Source: Pseudomonas mosselii
Lineage (GTDB): Bacteria > Pseudomonadota > Gammaproteobacteria > Pseudomonadales > Pseudomonadaceae
Reading direction: 5' to 3'
Length of the DNA: 64,000 bases
Assembly (NCBI RefSeq): GCF_019823065.1
Contig: NZ_CP081966.1
Location: 3,441,501 to 3,505,500, forward strand
Positions 1 to 8,962 of the stretch are shown here, piece by piece. The notes beneath the pieces are model-generated. The model was not told the DNA's origin. It made no database searches and was given only the letters and a program-made list of their open reading frames with translations. Every line of letters begins with the position of its first letter. Position 1 is the first letter of the stretch. The translations under genes were made by a program, and so were the position numbers.

Positions 1-1
1 A

Positions 2-124
2 GGTATCGTGCCGATGGGGGTCGTAGCCATGGCCGCCAAACCACGCCTCAATACGCTCCACGCTGCCAGGCGTGGCACTGCGTATGACCCAATCAGCGCA
101 GGACGGGCTTGCTTTTCGTTCCAT
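2..124 (-). CDS. AraC-family transcriptional regulator, 5' fragment
   Basis: Reading leftward from the ATG at 122-124 gives 41 codons that run off the left edge. The end of the fragment, with GSVERIEAWFGG and YDPHRHDT, resembles the N-terminal cupin (AraC_binding) domain of AraC-type regulators, where the histidine pair lines the effector pocket. The helix-turn-helix half lies outside the window, so the target is unknown. It diverges from the helicase gene across about 480 bases. The family call rests on one short recognisable motif. Confidence 0.6.
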   Translation of the reverse strand, partial: MERKASPSCADWVIRSATPGSVERIEAWFGGHGYDPHRHDT

Positions 125-603
125 GGATAAGCTTGCTGCTAGTGCGCAATGGTGGATGAGGATGGCCCATCCTATTTCAGATTTGCGCGGACACCCAATC
201 CATTTCCGCTGAATGTCCGCTATGGGTCGAAAGCGGTCATCCGGGAACGGCTGCTATCGACCCATAGCGGTCCTGCGCTGAGAGCAGCAAACAGCCAGAG
301 GTGAACCGCCGTAATAGACTCATGCATCTATGAAAGCAACCGAGCGCTTCTGACCGATAGGCACTTATGTTGAGGGACCGCCATGGATTGGATAACGACG
401 GTCATGCTTCAACCGGCGACGCATCGCTTCAGACCTCAGTCTGCTCCGCCATCTCCAAGGCGTCATCGACCTCAATGCCCGCAGGAAAACGCACACACCA
501 GCTATCGAACCTGCACCCAATAATGGCACTATGGCACCAATCAGGGAAAGCAGTATCCGGTACACGACGTAACCGAATGTCCTGCGCACAGGAATAAGGG
601 AAT
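125..603. other. 479-bp intergenic stretch without a convincing gene
   Basis: This lies between the divergent AraC fragment and the helicase gene. It holds the inverted repeat at 217-270. A 92-codon reading frame on the minus strand (643-365) has a short hydrophobic run but no ribosome-binding site or recognisable family. A 76-codon frame on the plus strand (367-597) looks like random translation. No tRNA, promoter match or regulatory RNA was recognised. Confidence 0.5.
217..270. repeat. Inverted repeat, 14-bp perfect arms
   Basis: The arms are CCGCTATGGGTCGA at 217-230 and TCGACCCATAGCGG at 257-270, with a 26-base loop. This type of palindrome, with TGTCCGC...GGGTCGA arms, is familiar from intergenic regions of P. 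putida-group genomes. Its function is not known from the sequence. Confidence 0.8.
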
Positions 604-3327
604 ATGGCTTCGATTCAGGTGGATGGTGAGGACAAGACCGCAAAGATCAGCGACTGGGCGATTCACTGGAGCGAAAAGTACGAAGCACTGGAACTGACCT
701 GTCATTTCCCCTCCAGTAAAAAATACACCCGCCCGCTCAGTAACTGCCGAGTATCACCTTCCCGCGAGTTGAGCAATGTACTGCTGACTAAACCTGGCAG
801 CACGATCGTCAAACCCATCGACAAAGCGGTGATCTACGGCGAGCGATATGCCGTGGTGCACTATCCGGGCGGCACCAGGCCCTATGTCCACAAGATGGAC
901 GGCATCGTCTTCACCGCCCCTACCTCGATCAAGGACACGCCGGTCTTCGGTTATTTCACTGCGGTCGCGAGTGCCCGACACGCTCAAGCGCATTCGAAGG
1001 CTGATCGTGACATAGCCAGCAATGTCGTAACTCAGCTTGGAAAACTGCCCTCCATCGCCAGCACTGCCTTGCAAGCCTATTGCACCGGGCGCAACGGCAC
1101 GCTCGCCCCGGGTCAGGGACTCATTTATCCGTTCGGGTTGAACGAAAGCCAGTACCAGGCCGTCGAGCGGGCATTCAGCGCGCAAATCAGCGTGATCGAA
1201 GGCCCACCGGGAACCGGCAAGACCCAGACCATCCTCAACATCCTCGCCAATATCCTGTTGCGCGGGCAGACGGTTGCGGTGCTGTCCAACAACAATGCGG
1301 CCGTGGCAAACGTCTACGAAAAGCTTGAGAAATGCGGCCTGGGCTACCTGGTCGCAAAGCTTGGCAACAAGGAAAACCGCGAAGCCTTCTTCGACGACAT
1401 GCCTGCATGGCCCTCCAGCGCACCCGGGCCGGCACCGTCCCTGGAAGAAATCCAGGGCTTGCTTACCCGCCTGAAGCAGCACCTGCACGACCACAACCGG
1501 GCGGCACAACTGCAGATCGAACTGGACGAGCTGGTCATCGAGCGGCGCTACCTGCAGCAGTGGCAGCTAGAAAACGGTGTGCAGGCCACAGGCTCGTTGG
1601 ACAAGTACGGGCTGACCCCTCGCAAGACTACCGACCTCATGGCCTACCTGGCGCATTTGGGCGAGCAGCGCGTGAAGCTCAAGGACCGCATCGAGCTGCT
1701 GCTCCAATTCAGAGTCTTTCGCACCAAGCCGTTCGCCGAGGGCGAGACGCGCATGGCCGCATTCCATGCCCTGCAGATGCATTACTACGACAAGTCGCTG
1801 CAGGATAAGGAAACCGAGCTGCGGGCGTGCCGTGAATCCTTGGCGCGCGCAAATTTCACGGCGTTGCTCAAAGAGCTGACAACCGCATCAATGCACCATC
1901 TGAAGCAGCATCTACAAGGTAAGGTTCCCCCGCGAGACAGCTTCGATGTCAAGACCTACCGCAGGGACTTTGATGCCTTCGTGCAGCGTTTCCCTATCCT
2001 GGGCAGCGGCACGCACTCGATCGTCAACTCGATCGCGCCGGGGGCGATCCTCGACTACGTGATCATCGACGAAGCTTCCTTGCAGGACATCGTGCCGGGC
2101 ATCCTGCCGCTGGGTTGCGCCAAGAATCTGATCGTCGTCGGCGACAACCGCCAGTTGCCGCACATCCCCGTGAAACTGGGGCTGCAGGCGCCGGTCGAGG
2201 CCTACGATTGCGAGCACTACAGCCTGCTGGATTCGTGCATTGCCGTGTTCCAGAACGCACTGCCAAGGACGTTGCTGAAGGAGCATTACCGCTGCCACCC
2301 CAGGACCATCCAATTCTGCAACCAGCAGTTCTATGACAACGCACTGGTGCCGATGACCGTGGACAACGGCGAGGAGCCCCTGCGCCTGGTGGTGACCGCC
2401 AAGGGAAACCACGCACGCAAGAACACCAACCTTCGGGAGCTGGATTCCTTGCTCAAGGTGCTCGAAGACGAGAGGCAATCTGTTGTAGTGGACGGTGAAG
2501 GCCGCGGCTACATCGCCCCGTTCCGGGCACAGGTCAACCTTTGCGACAAGCACCTGCCGGCGGACTTCATCAAAGACACAGTGCACAAGTTCCAAGGGCG
2601 CGAGTGCGACGAGATCGTCTTTTCCACCGTGCTAGACAAGAAGCGCTACAACCAGACGCAAGGACGCCTGGATTTCGTCGACGACCCGCGCATGATCAAC
2701 GTGGCAGTGTCGCGGGCCAAACATCGTTTCACCCTGGTGACCGGTGACGAGGTGTTCACCGAGAACAATGGCCACATTGCCGCGCTGATCCGCTACATCA
2801 GCTATTACGCACAGGACGAGCAGATCGTGCGTGCACCAGTGGTGTCGGCATTCGACTTGTTGTACCACGAGTACGATCAGTCCCTGGAACGCCTGAAGGC
2901 CCGACTGCGGCCCGAGGATTCACGCTACAAGTCCGAGCAGATCGTGGCGCAGTTGCTGCGCGAAGCGCTCTTGGCCCCGGCGTGCCATGCGTTGACGTTC
3001 CACACGCAAATCCACCTGGATAAGCTCGCATCGCCGAGCAAGCCCGAGTGGACGCAAACCCAGCGGGCGTTCATGAGGCGCGCCAGTTGCGATTTCGTCA
3101 TCTATTTCAAAGTAGGCAAGACCCCGGTTGGGGTGATCGAGGTCGATGGCGGGTATCACGACCACCCCGTGCAGGCCGCTAGGGACGCCAGGAAGAATGA
3201 GATTCTAGCGGCCAGTGGCCTTCCCATTCTGCGGCTGCGGACGGTGGAGAGTGGTATTGAGCGCAGAATTGCCGAGTTTCTGGCGCAGTGGGCCAGGCCT
3301 GCTCCGAGTGTCCTGTCTCGGAATTAA
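604..3327 (+). CDS. SF1 helicase (Upf1/DNA2-like) fused to a DUF2726/Vsr-like nuclease domain
   Basis: A 907-residue multidomain protein. Helicase motif I is GPPGTGKT at 200-207, motif II is DEAS at 489-492, HYRCH lies near 561 and motif VI is VAVSRAKHR at 700-708. This is the order of superfamily 1 Upf1/DNA2-like helicases. About 280 residues, partly predicted coiled coil, separate motifs I and II. The C-terminus carries D830, E846 and D848 (IEVDGGYH) and K864 in RDARKNE, the D...ExD...K layout of DUF2726/Vsr-like endonucleases. An AGGA lies 10 bases before the ATG. A role in nucleic acid defence or repair is inference. The last five residues are encoded by the MITE-like repeat at 3307-3406, so the original C-terminus may have been replaced. 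No toxin, methylase or second defence gene is adjacent. Confidence 0.85.
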   Translation: MASIQVDGEDKTAKISDWAIHWSEKYEALELTCHFPSSKKYTRPLSNCRVSPSRELSNVLLTKPGSTIVKPIDKAVIYGERYAVVHYPGGTRPYVHKMDGIVFTAPTSIKDTPVFGYFTAVASARHAQAHSKADRDIASNVVTQLGKLPSIASTALQAYCTGRNGTLAPGQGLIYPFGLNESQYQAVERAFSAQISVIEGPPGTGKTQTILNILANILLRGQTVAVLSNNNAAVANVYEKLEKCGLGYLVAKLGNKENREAFFDDMPAWPSSAPGPAPSLEEIQGLLTRLKQHLHDHNRAAQLQIELDELVIERRYLQQWQLENGVQATGSLDKYGLTPRKTTDLMAYLAHLGEQRVKLKDRIELLLQFRVFRTKPFAEGETRMAAFHALQMHYYDKSLQDKETELRACRESLARANFTALLKELTTASMHHLKQHLQGKVPPRDSFDVKTYRRDFDAFVQRFPILGSGTHSIVNSIAPGAILDYVIIDEASLQDIVPGILPLGCAKNLIVVGDNRQLPHIPVKLGLQAPVEAYDCEHYSLLDSCIAVFQNALPRTLLKEHYRCHPRTIQFCNQQFYDNALVPMTVDNGEEPLRLVVTAKGNHARKNTNLRELDSLLKVLEDERQSVVVDGEGRGYIAPFRAQVNLCDKHLPADFIKDTVHKFQGRECDEIVFSTVLDKKRYNQTQGRLDFVDDPRMINVAVSRAKHRFTLVTGDEVFTENNGHIAALIRYISYYAQDEQIVRAPVVSAFDLLYHEYDQSLERLKARLRPEDSRYKSEQIVAQLLREALLAPACHALTFHTQIHLDKLASPSKPEWTQTQRAFMRRASCDFVIYFKVGKTPVGVIEVDGGYHDHPVQAARDARKNEILAASGLPILRLRTVESGIERRIAEFLAQWARPAPSVLSRN

Positions 3328-3406
3328 GCTGTTCACTTCTGGCGGCGCCTTGGCCGGACACCCAAGCCACTCGCCAAAAGAGAACGTATTTCCGAGACAG
3401 GACACT
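3307..3406. repeat. 100-bp MITE-like palindromic element
   Basis: Perfect 17-bp terminal inverted repeats, AGTGTCCTGTCTCGGAA at 3307-3323 and its complement at 3390-3406, enclose 66 bases. The inner arms also match imperfectly: each continues into a (C)TT(C/T)TGGCG...CTTGG block read from its own end. No coding capacity is present. A target-site duplication is not clear. The left end runs into the helicase gene and gives it its stop codon at 3325-3327. The layout fits a non-autonomous mobile element or a large hairpin repeat. The parent family is not identified. Confidence 0.7.
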
Positions 3407-3464
3407 AGTCTGCTTTGAAGTCCGAAGGCGCAGGTTAATTTTGATTCACCGCGAGGGAGCGCAA

Positions 3465-4931
3465 TTGATCGACAGTACACAACAGCATGCCGTTTCAGAA
3501 TCGTCGCCTAATCTCACTCGGCGCCATCTACTCCAGGCTGGGATGACCGGGATTGCCGTTAGTGTGCTTTCACCGTGGTCATCATGGGCGGCACCATCGG
3601 GCGTCCTGGTGAACGATGTGACGATGCTCAATCCGATTTGGGTCAATCGTTTGCTCGCACCTCGCACCACGCGCGAAATACAGCGGGCGCTCGCGATGTC
3701 GTCAGGCCCAGTCAGCATCGGTGGTGGCCGCTATAGCATGGGGGGGCAGATCGCTACCGAAAACAGCCTGCACCTCGATATGCGTCAGTTTAATCAGGTG
3801 ATCCGATATTCGCCTGAGAGCAGAGTCATACGCGTGCAAACAGGGATGCGTTGGCGTGACCTGCAGTCGGTCATAGACCCGGACGATCTCTCGATAAAAA
3901 TCATGCAGAGTTATGCCAACTTCACCGTCGGCGGTTCGCTGTCAGTCAATGCTCATGGACGCTATGTCGGCGCAGGTCCGGTCATCAACTCGGTGCGTTC
4001 TCTGCAACTGGTGCTTGCGGACGGTTCGGTAGTAGAAGCTTCCCGCAGCGCAAATTCCGACCTGTTCTACGCTGCTATCGGTGGCTATGGTGCAATGGGG
4101 GTGATCACTGAGGTCGAGCTGGACCTCGCGTCCAACATCACAATTGAACGTCAGACCCGCCGCATGCCAGTTGCTGATTACCCGCGTTTTTTCAATGACC
4201 AAGTCCGCGAGAACGAACAGGCTATCCTGCATAATGCCGATTTGGCCCCCCCTTATTTCGACATGGCTACTTCCGTCACTTGGCGTGCCTCGGACAAAGC
4301 GCTGACCGTCGAAGAACGACTGGTGGCACCGGGGCAGTCGTACAAAATCAACCAGACCGTCATGTGGAGTGTGACCAAGCTTCCCGGTGGTCCAATGATT
4401 CGCAAGGATGTGGTCGATCCACTGCGCTATCTCAATCAACCGGTCGTACGGCGCAACTACGAGGCCAGTGCGGATGTCGCTTCGCTTGGCCCCATTGCAA
4501 CCCGAAACAGTACCTATGCGTTGCAAGAATATTTTGTGCCAGTGACACAGTTCAATGCGTTCGTGAAGCAAATGGCCGCCATCCTTCAGACGCACAGCGT
4601 TGACGCCGTCAATATCTCCATCCGACACGCTCCGGCCGACCCCGACTCGTTTCTGTCCTGGGCACGCGAAGAAGTCTTTTCATTCGTGCTCTATTATTGG
4701 CAGCGCGTCGGGGTGGATGATCGCGAGGCAGTTGGCGTGTGGACACGCGAACTCATCAACGCTGCGCTGTTGCTTGGCGGTACCTACTATCTTCCCTACC
4801 AACTGCATGCAACGCAGGAACAGTTTTCAAGGGCCTACCCAAACGCGCGCCGTCTGTTAGCACTCAAAGCGCAAGTCGATCCAGAGGGGCGATTCCGGAA
4901 CAAGCTCTGGGACAAGTACCAAACGGGATAA
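3465..4931 (+). CDS. FAD-binding oxidoreductase (PCMH-type), probably Tat-exported
   Basis: A 488-residue protein starting at TTG 3465, chosen because GAGGGAG at 3453-3459 sits five bases upstream and no suitable ATG exists. A twin-arginine segment (LTRRHLLQAG, arginines near 19-20) followed by a hydrophobic run ending WAAPSG suggests Tat export of a folded flavoprotein. SIGGGRYSMGGQ near 84-95 and the following FTVGGSLSVNAHG belong to the FAD-binding PCMH fold of sugar-lactone/alcohol oxidases such as the D-arabinono-1,4-lactone oxidase group. The substrate cannot be told. It stands alone between the MITE-like repeat and the broken GGDEF gene. Its codon use looks less GC-biased than that of the core genes further right, consistent with accessory DNA. 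Confidence 0.8.
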   Translation: MIDSTQQHAVSESSPNLTRRHLLQAGMTGIAVSVLSPWSSWAAPSGVLVNDVTMLNPIWVNRLLAPRTTREIQRALAMSSGPVSIGGGRYSMGGQIATENSLHLDMRQFNQVIRYSPESRVIRVQTGMRWRDLQSVIDPDDLSIKIMQSYANFTVGGSLSVNAHGRYVGAGPVINSVRSLQLVLADGSVVEASRSANSDLFYAAIGGYGAMGVITEVELDLASNITIERQTRRMPVADYPRFFNDQVRENEQAILHNADLAPPYFDMATSVTWRASDKALTVEERLVAPGQSYKINQTVMWSVTKLPGGPMIRKDVVDPLRYLNQPVVRRNYEASADVASLGPIATRNSTYALQEYFVPVTQFNAFVKQMAAILQTHSVDAVNISIRHAPADPDSFLSWAREEVFSFVLYYWQRVGVDDREAVGVWTRELINAALLLGGTYYLPYQLHATQEQFSRAYPNARRLLALKAQVDPEGRFRNKLWDKYQTG

Positions 4932-5026
4932 CCCTTGGCGACTGATGGTTTCGACCTTATCCGTTCAACTGTCTAGAGTAGTTTCAGTCTCGGCGTCAAA
5001 CCTTACCTTTTGGGAGACGCTACCCC

Positions 5027-6089
5027 ATGGACTGGAGAAACGACATGCCGGCTTGTCCCATACCGACTGACGAAACGTTGCGCCAGCGCACCCTCGATGA
5101 AATGAATGTGCTGGATACACCGGCTGAGCATTACCTCGATACGCTGGTGCGGCTCACTCAAGAAGTGGCGCACGTGGATACTGTGCTGATCAGCCTGATT
5201 GATCACGATCGGCAATGGTTCAAGGCCAGGATCGGGCTAGACGTAAACGAGACTCCGCGCAATGTGTCCTTCTGCGGCTACGCCATTCTGGGTGAAGACA
5301 CCCTGCTGGTGGCCGACGCCGAGTGCGATTCTCGATTCGCCGACAATCCGCTGGTACTTGGCGCACCCTACATCCGCTTCTACGCCGGTCACCCCTTGCG
5401 TGCCGGAAACGGCAAAGCGATCGGAACGCTATGCATGTTCGACCCTCGCCCACGCCTGCTAAGTGAGGCCCAGCAGGCCAACTTCAGAGACTTGGCCACG
5501 CTCGCGGAGGGTTATCTGCAACTGCGCAGCATGATACAGGCCAACCACGACTTACGCCTTGAAATGGACCGTGAGCAACGCAAGGCTTTGCTTGATCCGC
5601 TAACACAGCTATGGAACCGCGGCGCGTTGGCCGCCTTCCAGGATCGTGAACGCCGTTTGGCAAAAGAGAAAGATCTGCAGTTGGGTACTCTGTATGCGGA
5701 CCTTGACCACTTCAAGTCTGTAAACGACAAGTACGGTCATGCTGACGGTGACCAGGTGCTTTGCGAGTGTGCGCGTCGTCTGCGAGCTGCCCTTCGCCCG
5801 GAGGATTTGCTGGTACGCCAGGGCGGTGAGGAGTTCGTCGCATTGCTGCGGGTAAAGGACCGTGACGAGCTGGTGCGGATCGCGGATCGCGGAGCGCGTG
5901 CGCCTGATCGTTGGCAGCAGACCGATGCAACTCTCCAGCGGTCCGCTGAGGGTGAGTCTCAGTGTGGGATGTACTTTGGTCGCCGATAGCGAGCAGATCG
6001 ATGATGCACTACGGCGCGCCGACAGCGCACTTTATGCAGCCAAACAGGGAGGGCGCGACCAAGTTGTCTATGCACCGCCGATCTTGTGA
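5027..6089 (+). pseudogene. GAF-GGDEF diguanylate cyclase, frameshifted by a 7-bp duplication
   Basis: The N-terminal half is a GAF sensor domain (about residues 20-165) followed by a GGDEF domain with GGEEF at 266-270 and an RxxD inhibitory site (RPED, 257-260). Such enzymes make cyclic di-GMP. After VKDRDELVRIA the frame is lost at the tandem duplication GGATCGC GGATCGC (5877-5890), and translation would end at 5989. The missing end (ERVRLIVGS..., SLSVGCTLV, RRADSALYAAKQGGRDQV) continues in another frame to the TGA at 6087-6089. Removing one 7-bp copy restores VRIAERVRLIVG exactly. The catalytic loop remains but the C-terminal third of the fold is lost, so the product is probably inactive. 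The start may be ATG 5027 or ATG 5045; both have upstream GGAG. Confidence 0.85.
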
Positions 6090-6120
6090 GAATCCAAGGC
6101 GGAACAATTAACAGGCAGCC

Positions 6121-7011
6121 TCAACGCACAGCCTCAAGCGCCTTGCGTACCTCCTGAGCGACCAGCGCCTCAATACGTCCCTCATCTGAGGCCGTCGAAA
6201 ATACCGCGCAACACGCGACGGCCTCCCCAACCGCGCATCGATAGACCGCCACCACACTGCCGGGGCCACACCCGGTATGCCCGGCCAGCGTCAAGCCGCC
6301 CTCGATCGTCCCGCGCATCAGGCCCAGGGCATACCCAGGCGCAATCCACGGTCGGCCAGTCATTGGCCCGCCCAACACCTTTGTTGCCTGCATTTCCTGG
6401 AGCAGGTCGGCCGGAAGCAGTGTCCCGGCGAGCAGGCTTTCCAGGAAAAGGGCAGCCTGCGAAACAGGGCCGATCAGCAATCCGTGATAGACCCAGCCAG
6501 GGTCGTAGTTCAACGAATGGCCGAGGTAATCCCCGTTCAGATCTGCGCGTTGGGTTGCCAAGCGAACCGCCGAGATACCGAGTGGAGCCAGGACTTGCTG
6601 GCTGATCGCATCTTCAAGCGGTAGGCCTGTGGCACGTTCGATAAGCCTGGCGACCAACATGTAGCCCACATTCGAGTAACGCCACCCCGCTCCAGGGTCA
6701 TAGCGAAGCCGAGCGCCATCCAGGCGCTGCATCATCTCGTCCACGGACCACGCGGCTTCATGATTGGCAACCGCCGCGTGGTACTCGGGAAGCTCGCCAT
6801 AATCCGCGAGGCCCGCTTCGTGACGCAGTAGCTGACGCAAGGTGCACGTGGTTTCAGGAAGCGCGGCATCCAGGGCGAGTCGTCGGTCGCGCACCAGAGT
6901 CAGGGCGGTCGCGGCCAACACCGTCTTGGTGAAACTCCACCATGGCACACAGGGTTCGGCCTGGAGCGATGGCGTAATGAATCGACCGTTGGATAACGTG
7001 GAAATCAGCAT
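6121..7011 (-). CDS. Serine hydrolase of the beta-lactamase (class C/PBP-like) family
   Basis: A 296-residue protein with the three motifs of the beta-lactamase/D-peptidase fold: SFTK (S26, K29) as nucleophile, YSN (112-114), and HTG (245-247) in place of KTG. HTG is common in esterase-like members. No signal peptide is evident, which argues for a cytoplasmic esterase or peptidase rather than a resistance beta-lactamase. It lies 78 bases downstream of the GFA gene on the same strand and converges on the broken diguanylate cyclase. The substrate is unknown. Confidence 0.82.
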   Translation of the reverse strand: MLISTLSNGRFITPSLQAEPCVPWWSFTKTVLAATALTLVRDRRLALDAALPETTCTLRQLLRHEAGLADYGELPEYHAAVANHEAAWSVDEMMQRLDGARLRYDPGAGWRYSNVGYMLVARLIERATGLPLEDAISQQVLAPLGISAVRLATQRADLNGDYLGHSLNYDPGWVYHGLLIGPVSQAALFLESLLAGTLLPADLLQEMQATKVLGGPMTGRPWIAPGYALGLMRGTIEGGLTLAGHTGCGPGSVVAVYRCAVGEAVACCAVFSTASDEGRIEALVAQEVRKALEAVR

Positions 7012-7089
7012 CGAATACTCAAGCAGTCATGACAGGCCAGTAAGCAAGCGCAGAGGCAAGAACATACCCCATTCCGGCGATGCCAGCCG

Positions 7090-7491
7090 TCAGTCGGCCT
7101 CGGGACAATTACTGGATGGCGTATACCAGGGCACCGCAGAATCGATGTAAACGTGCTTTTGCTTGCGTGGCTGGAACGGTGTATCAAGTGTACCCAGCGC
7201 GATCGAGATCCAGCCGGCGAACTCACCTTCGGTTCGTGACCAGAACAACGTCGAGCCACACGCCCCGCAGAACTCGCGTAACACTGTCTGCGAAGAGGCG
7301 TAGGCCTTGATGCTGTCGGCCCCACGAAGTAGGCGAAGTGCGCTGCGCGGCACGCTGCCATATGACGCGAATGCAGCCCCGTGCCCTTTGCGGCACTGGC
7401 TGCAGTGACAATGACTCACGGCCTTGGGTGGCGTGAGCAGCTCGTAGCTGACCGCTGCGCACAGGCAGCTTCCTTGGTATGCCTCTGTCAT
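7090..7491 (-). CDS. GFA-family (CENP-V/glutathione-dependent formaldehyde-activating-like) zinc protein
   Basis: A 133-residue protein with the cysteine pattern of the GFA fold: C9 and C11 in GSCLC, C28, C30 and C33 in CHCSQC, and C75 and C78 in FCGACGS. These bind two zinc ions. The family is named for glutathione-dependent formaldehyde-activating enzyme, but most members have no proven activity. It is likely transcribed first, ahead of the beta-lactamase-like gene. Its start faces the MFS gene across about 180 bases that must hold both promoters. Confidence 0.85.
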   Translation of the reverse strand: MTEAYQGSCLCAAVSYELLTPPKAVSHCHCSQCRKGHGAAFASYGSVPRSALRLLRGADSIKAYASSQTVLREFCGACGSTLFWSRTEGEFAGWISIALGTLDTPFQPRKQKHVYIDSAVPWYTPSSNCPEAD

Positions 7492-7674
7492 ATGCCCTTC
7501 TGTGCAGGTGAAAAACTTTGAGAGGGATGGCCAAACGCTCTATCCCAGGCCACCCATCGATCCCACTGATGATTACTATCAAGCCGCCCGCCTGTCGAGC
7601 GGCAAAATCCACCCCCTATAATCGCCTCCCCGTTTTCCCCTCGCTGCAGCGCCTGTCCCAGGCGACAGTCCCCT

Positions 7675-8916
7675 ATGGAAGCCCGCACCATGCCAAGCCC
7701 CAATACGTCCCCCCACAGCCCACCCGAACACAGCCAGCAGAGCGTCCGTCAGCAGTGGCTGGCGATTCTCTCGGTCGCCGTGGGCGCCTTCGCCCTGGTG
7801 ACCAGCGAGTTCCTGCCGGTGGGCGTGCTCAACGATGTCGCCTCTGATCTTGGCATCAGCGCCGGCCAGGCCGGCCTGATGGTGACCCTGCCCGGCATCA
7901 TGGCGGCCCTGGCCGCGCCCTTGCTGTCGGTGGGCATCGGCGCCCTCGACCGACGCTACCTGCTGATCGCCCTGACCCTGATCATGATCGTCGCCAACGC
8001 GGTGGTGGCCTACGCCACCGACTTCGGCCTGCTACTGTTCGGCCGGGTGCTACTAGGCATCAGCATCGGTGGTTTCTGGGCGACCGCGATCGCCCTGAGC
8101 GGCCGCCTGGCGCCCAAGGGCGTGGGCGTGGCCCAGGCCACCTCGATCATCATGGTCGGCGTGACGTTGGCCACCGTGCTCGGTGTGCCCGTGGGCACCT
8201 GGTTGAGCGAGCTCATGGGCTGGCGCATGACCTTCCTGGTCACCGCACTGGTGGGCGTGCCGGTGCTGCTGGCGCAGGTCCTGCTGCTGCCGCGGCTCAA
8301 CCCGGAGAAGGCCATCCGCATCAGCGACCTGCCGGCGCTGTTTATCAATCCGCAGGCGCGGGTCGGCCTGATCGCGGTGTTGCTGATCGGCCTGGCGCAC
8401 TTTGCCGCCTACACCTACGTCGCGCCGTTCTTCAAGCACAACGCCGGCTTCGACGGGCCGATGATCGGCTCGCTGTTGCTGCTCTACGGCGTGGCCGGGG
8501 TGCTGGGCAATGTCTTCGCCGGTTTCGCCGCCAACCAGAGCGTGCGCTACACCCTGATGCTGGTTGCCTTGATGATCGGCGTCGGCACCGCGCTGTTCCC
8601 CTACTTCGCCACCAGCCTCACCGGCGCGGCGATGCTGATCGCGCTCTGGGGCTTCGCCTTCGGCGCCTTCCCCGCCTGCGCCAGCATCTGGATGTTCGTC
8701 GTGGCACCCAAGGATGTGGAACGCGGCATGCCGCTGTTCGTCGCCATGTTCCAGGTGATCATCGCCCTGGGCTCGTTCTTCGGCGGGCGAATCGTCGACC
8801 AGATGGGCAGCGCGGTGCTGTTCAGCCTGGCCACGGCGCTGGTGGGCTGCGGCTTTGTCACGGTGCTGGTGCTGGGGCGCAGCGTCAGCAATCGCCTGGC
8901 GGCCCAGCCTTCCTGA
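7675..8916 (+). CDS. MFS transporter, DHA1 family (NepI/AraJ-like exporter)
   Basis: A 413-residue protein with 12 hydrophobic segments. The start of helix 1 (AFALVTSEFLPVGVL), the loop DRRYLLIALTL and the motif ISIGGFWATAIALSGRLAP resemble the NepI/SotB branch of drug:H+ antiporters, which export nucleosides, sugars or amphiphiles from the inner membrane. The start may be ATG 7675 or ATG 7690 (MPSPNTSP); neither has a strong ribosome-binding site. The substrate is not known. A GC-rich inverted repeat (8929-8962) follows the stop. Confidence 0.85.
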   Translation: MEARTMPSPNTSPHSPPEHSQQSVRQQWLAILSVAVGAFALVTSEFLPVGVLNDVASDLGISAGQAGLMVTLPGIMAALAAPLLSVGIGALDRRYLLIALTLIMIVANAVVAYATDFGLLLFGRVLLGISIGGFWATAIALSGRLAPKGVGVAQATSIIMVGVTLATVLGVPVGTWLSELMGWRMTFLVTALVGVPVLLAQVLLLPRLNPEKAIRISDLPALFINPQARVGLIAVLLIGLAHFAAYTYVAPFFKHNAGFDGPMIGSLLLLYGVAGVLGNVFAGFAANQSVRYTLMLVALMIGVGTALFPYFATSLTGAAMLIALWGFAFGAFPACASIWMFVVAPKDVERGMPLFVAMFQVIIALGSFFGGRIVDQMGSAVLFSLATALVGCGFVTVLVLGRSVSNRLAAQPS

Positions 8917-8928
8917 AATACCGATCTC

Positions 8929-8962
8929 GCGTGGGAGCGGGCCAGCGGTGTCCGCCCCACGC
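8929..8962. terminator. Possible terminator hairpin after the MFS gene
   Basis: GCGTGGG at 8929-8935 pairs with CCCACGC at 8956-8962, with further AGCGG/CCGC pairing inside. It resembles half of a REP element. There is no long T-run, so factor-independent termination is uncertain. Confidence 0.4.

Noticed and set aside
365..643. 92-codon frame on the minus strand with a hydrophobic run
   Set aside because: No ribosome-binding site, overlaps the helicase start and has no known family; kept only as a note on the intergenic entry.
3288..3464. Longer N-terminus for the FAD oxidase starting inside the helicase gene
   Set aside because: The extension is encoded by the MITE-like repeat and lacks homology; the TTG at 3465 has a good ribosome-binding site and is followed by the Tat signal.
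6121..7011. Antibiotic-resistance beta-lactamase
   Set aside because: The SxxK, YSN and HTG motifs place it in the fold, but it lacks a signal peptide and a KTG motif, so a resistance role is not supported.
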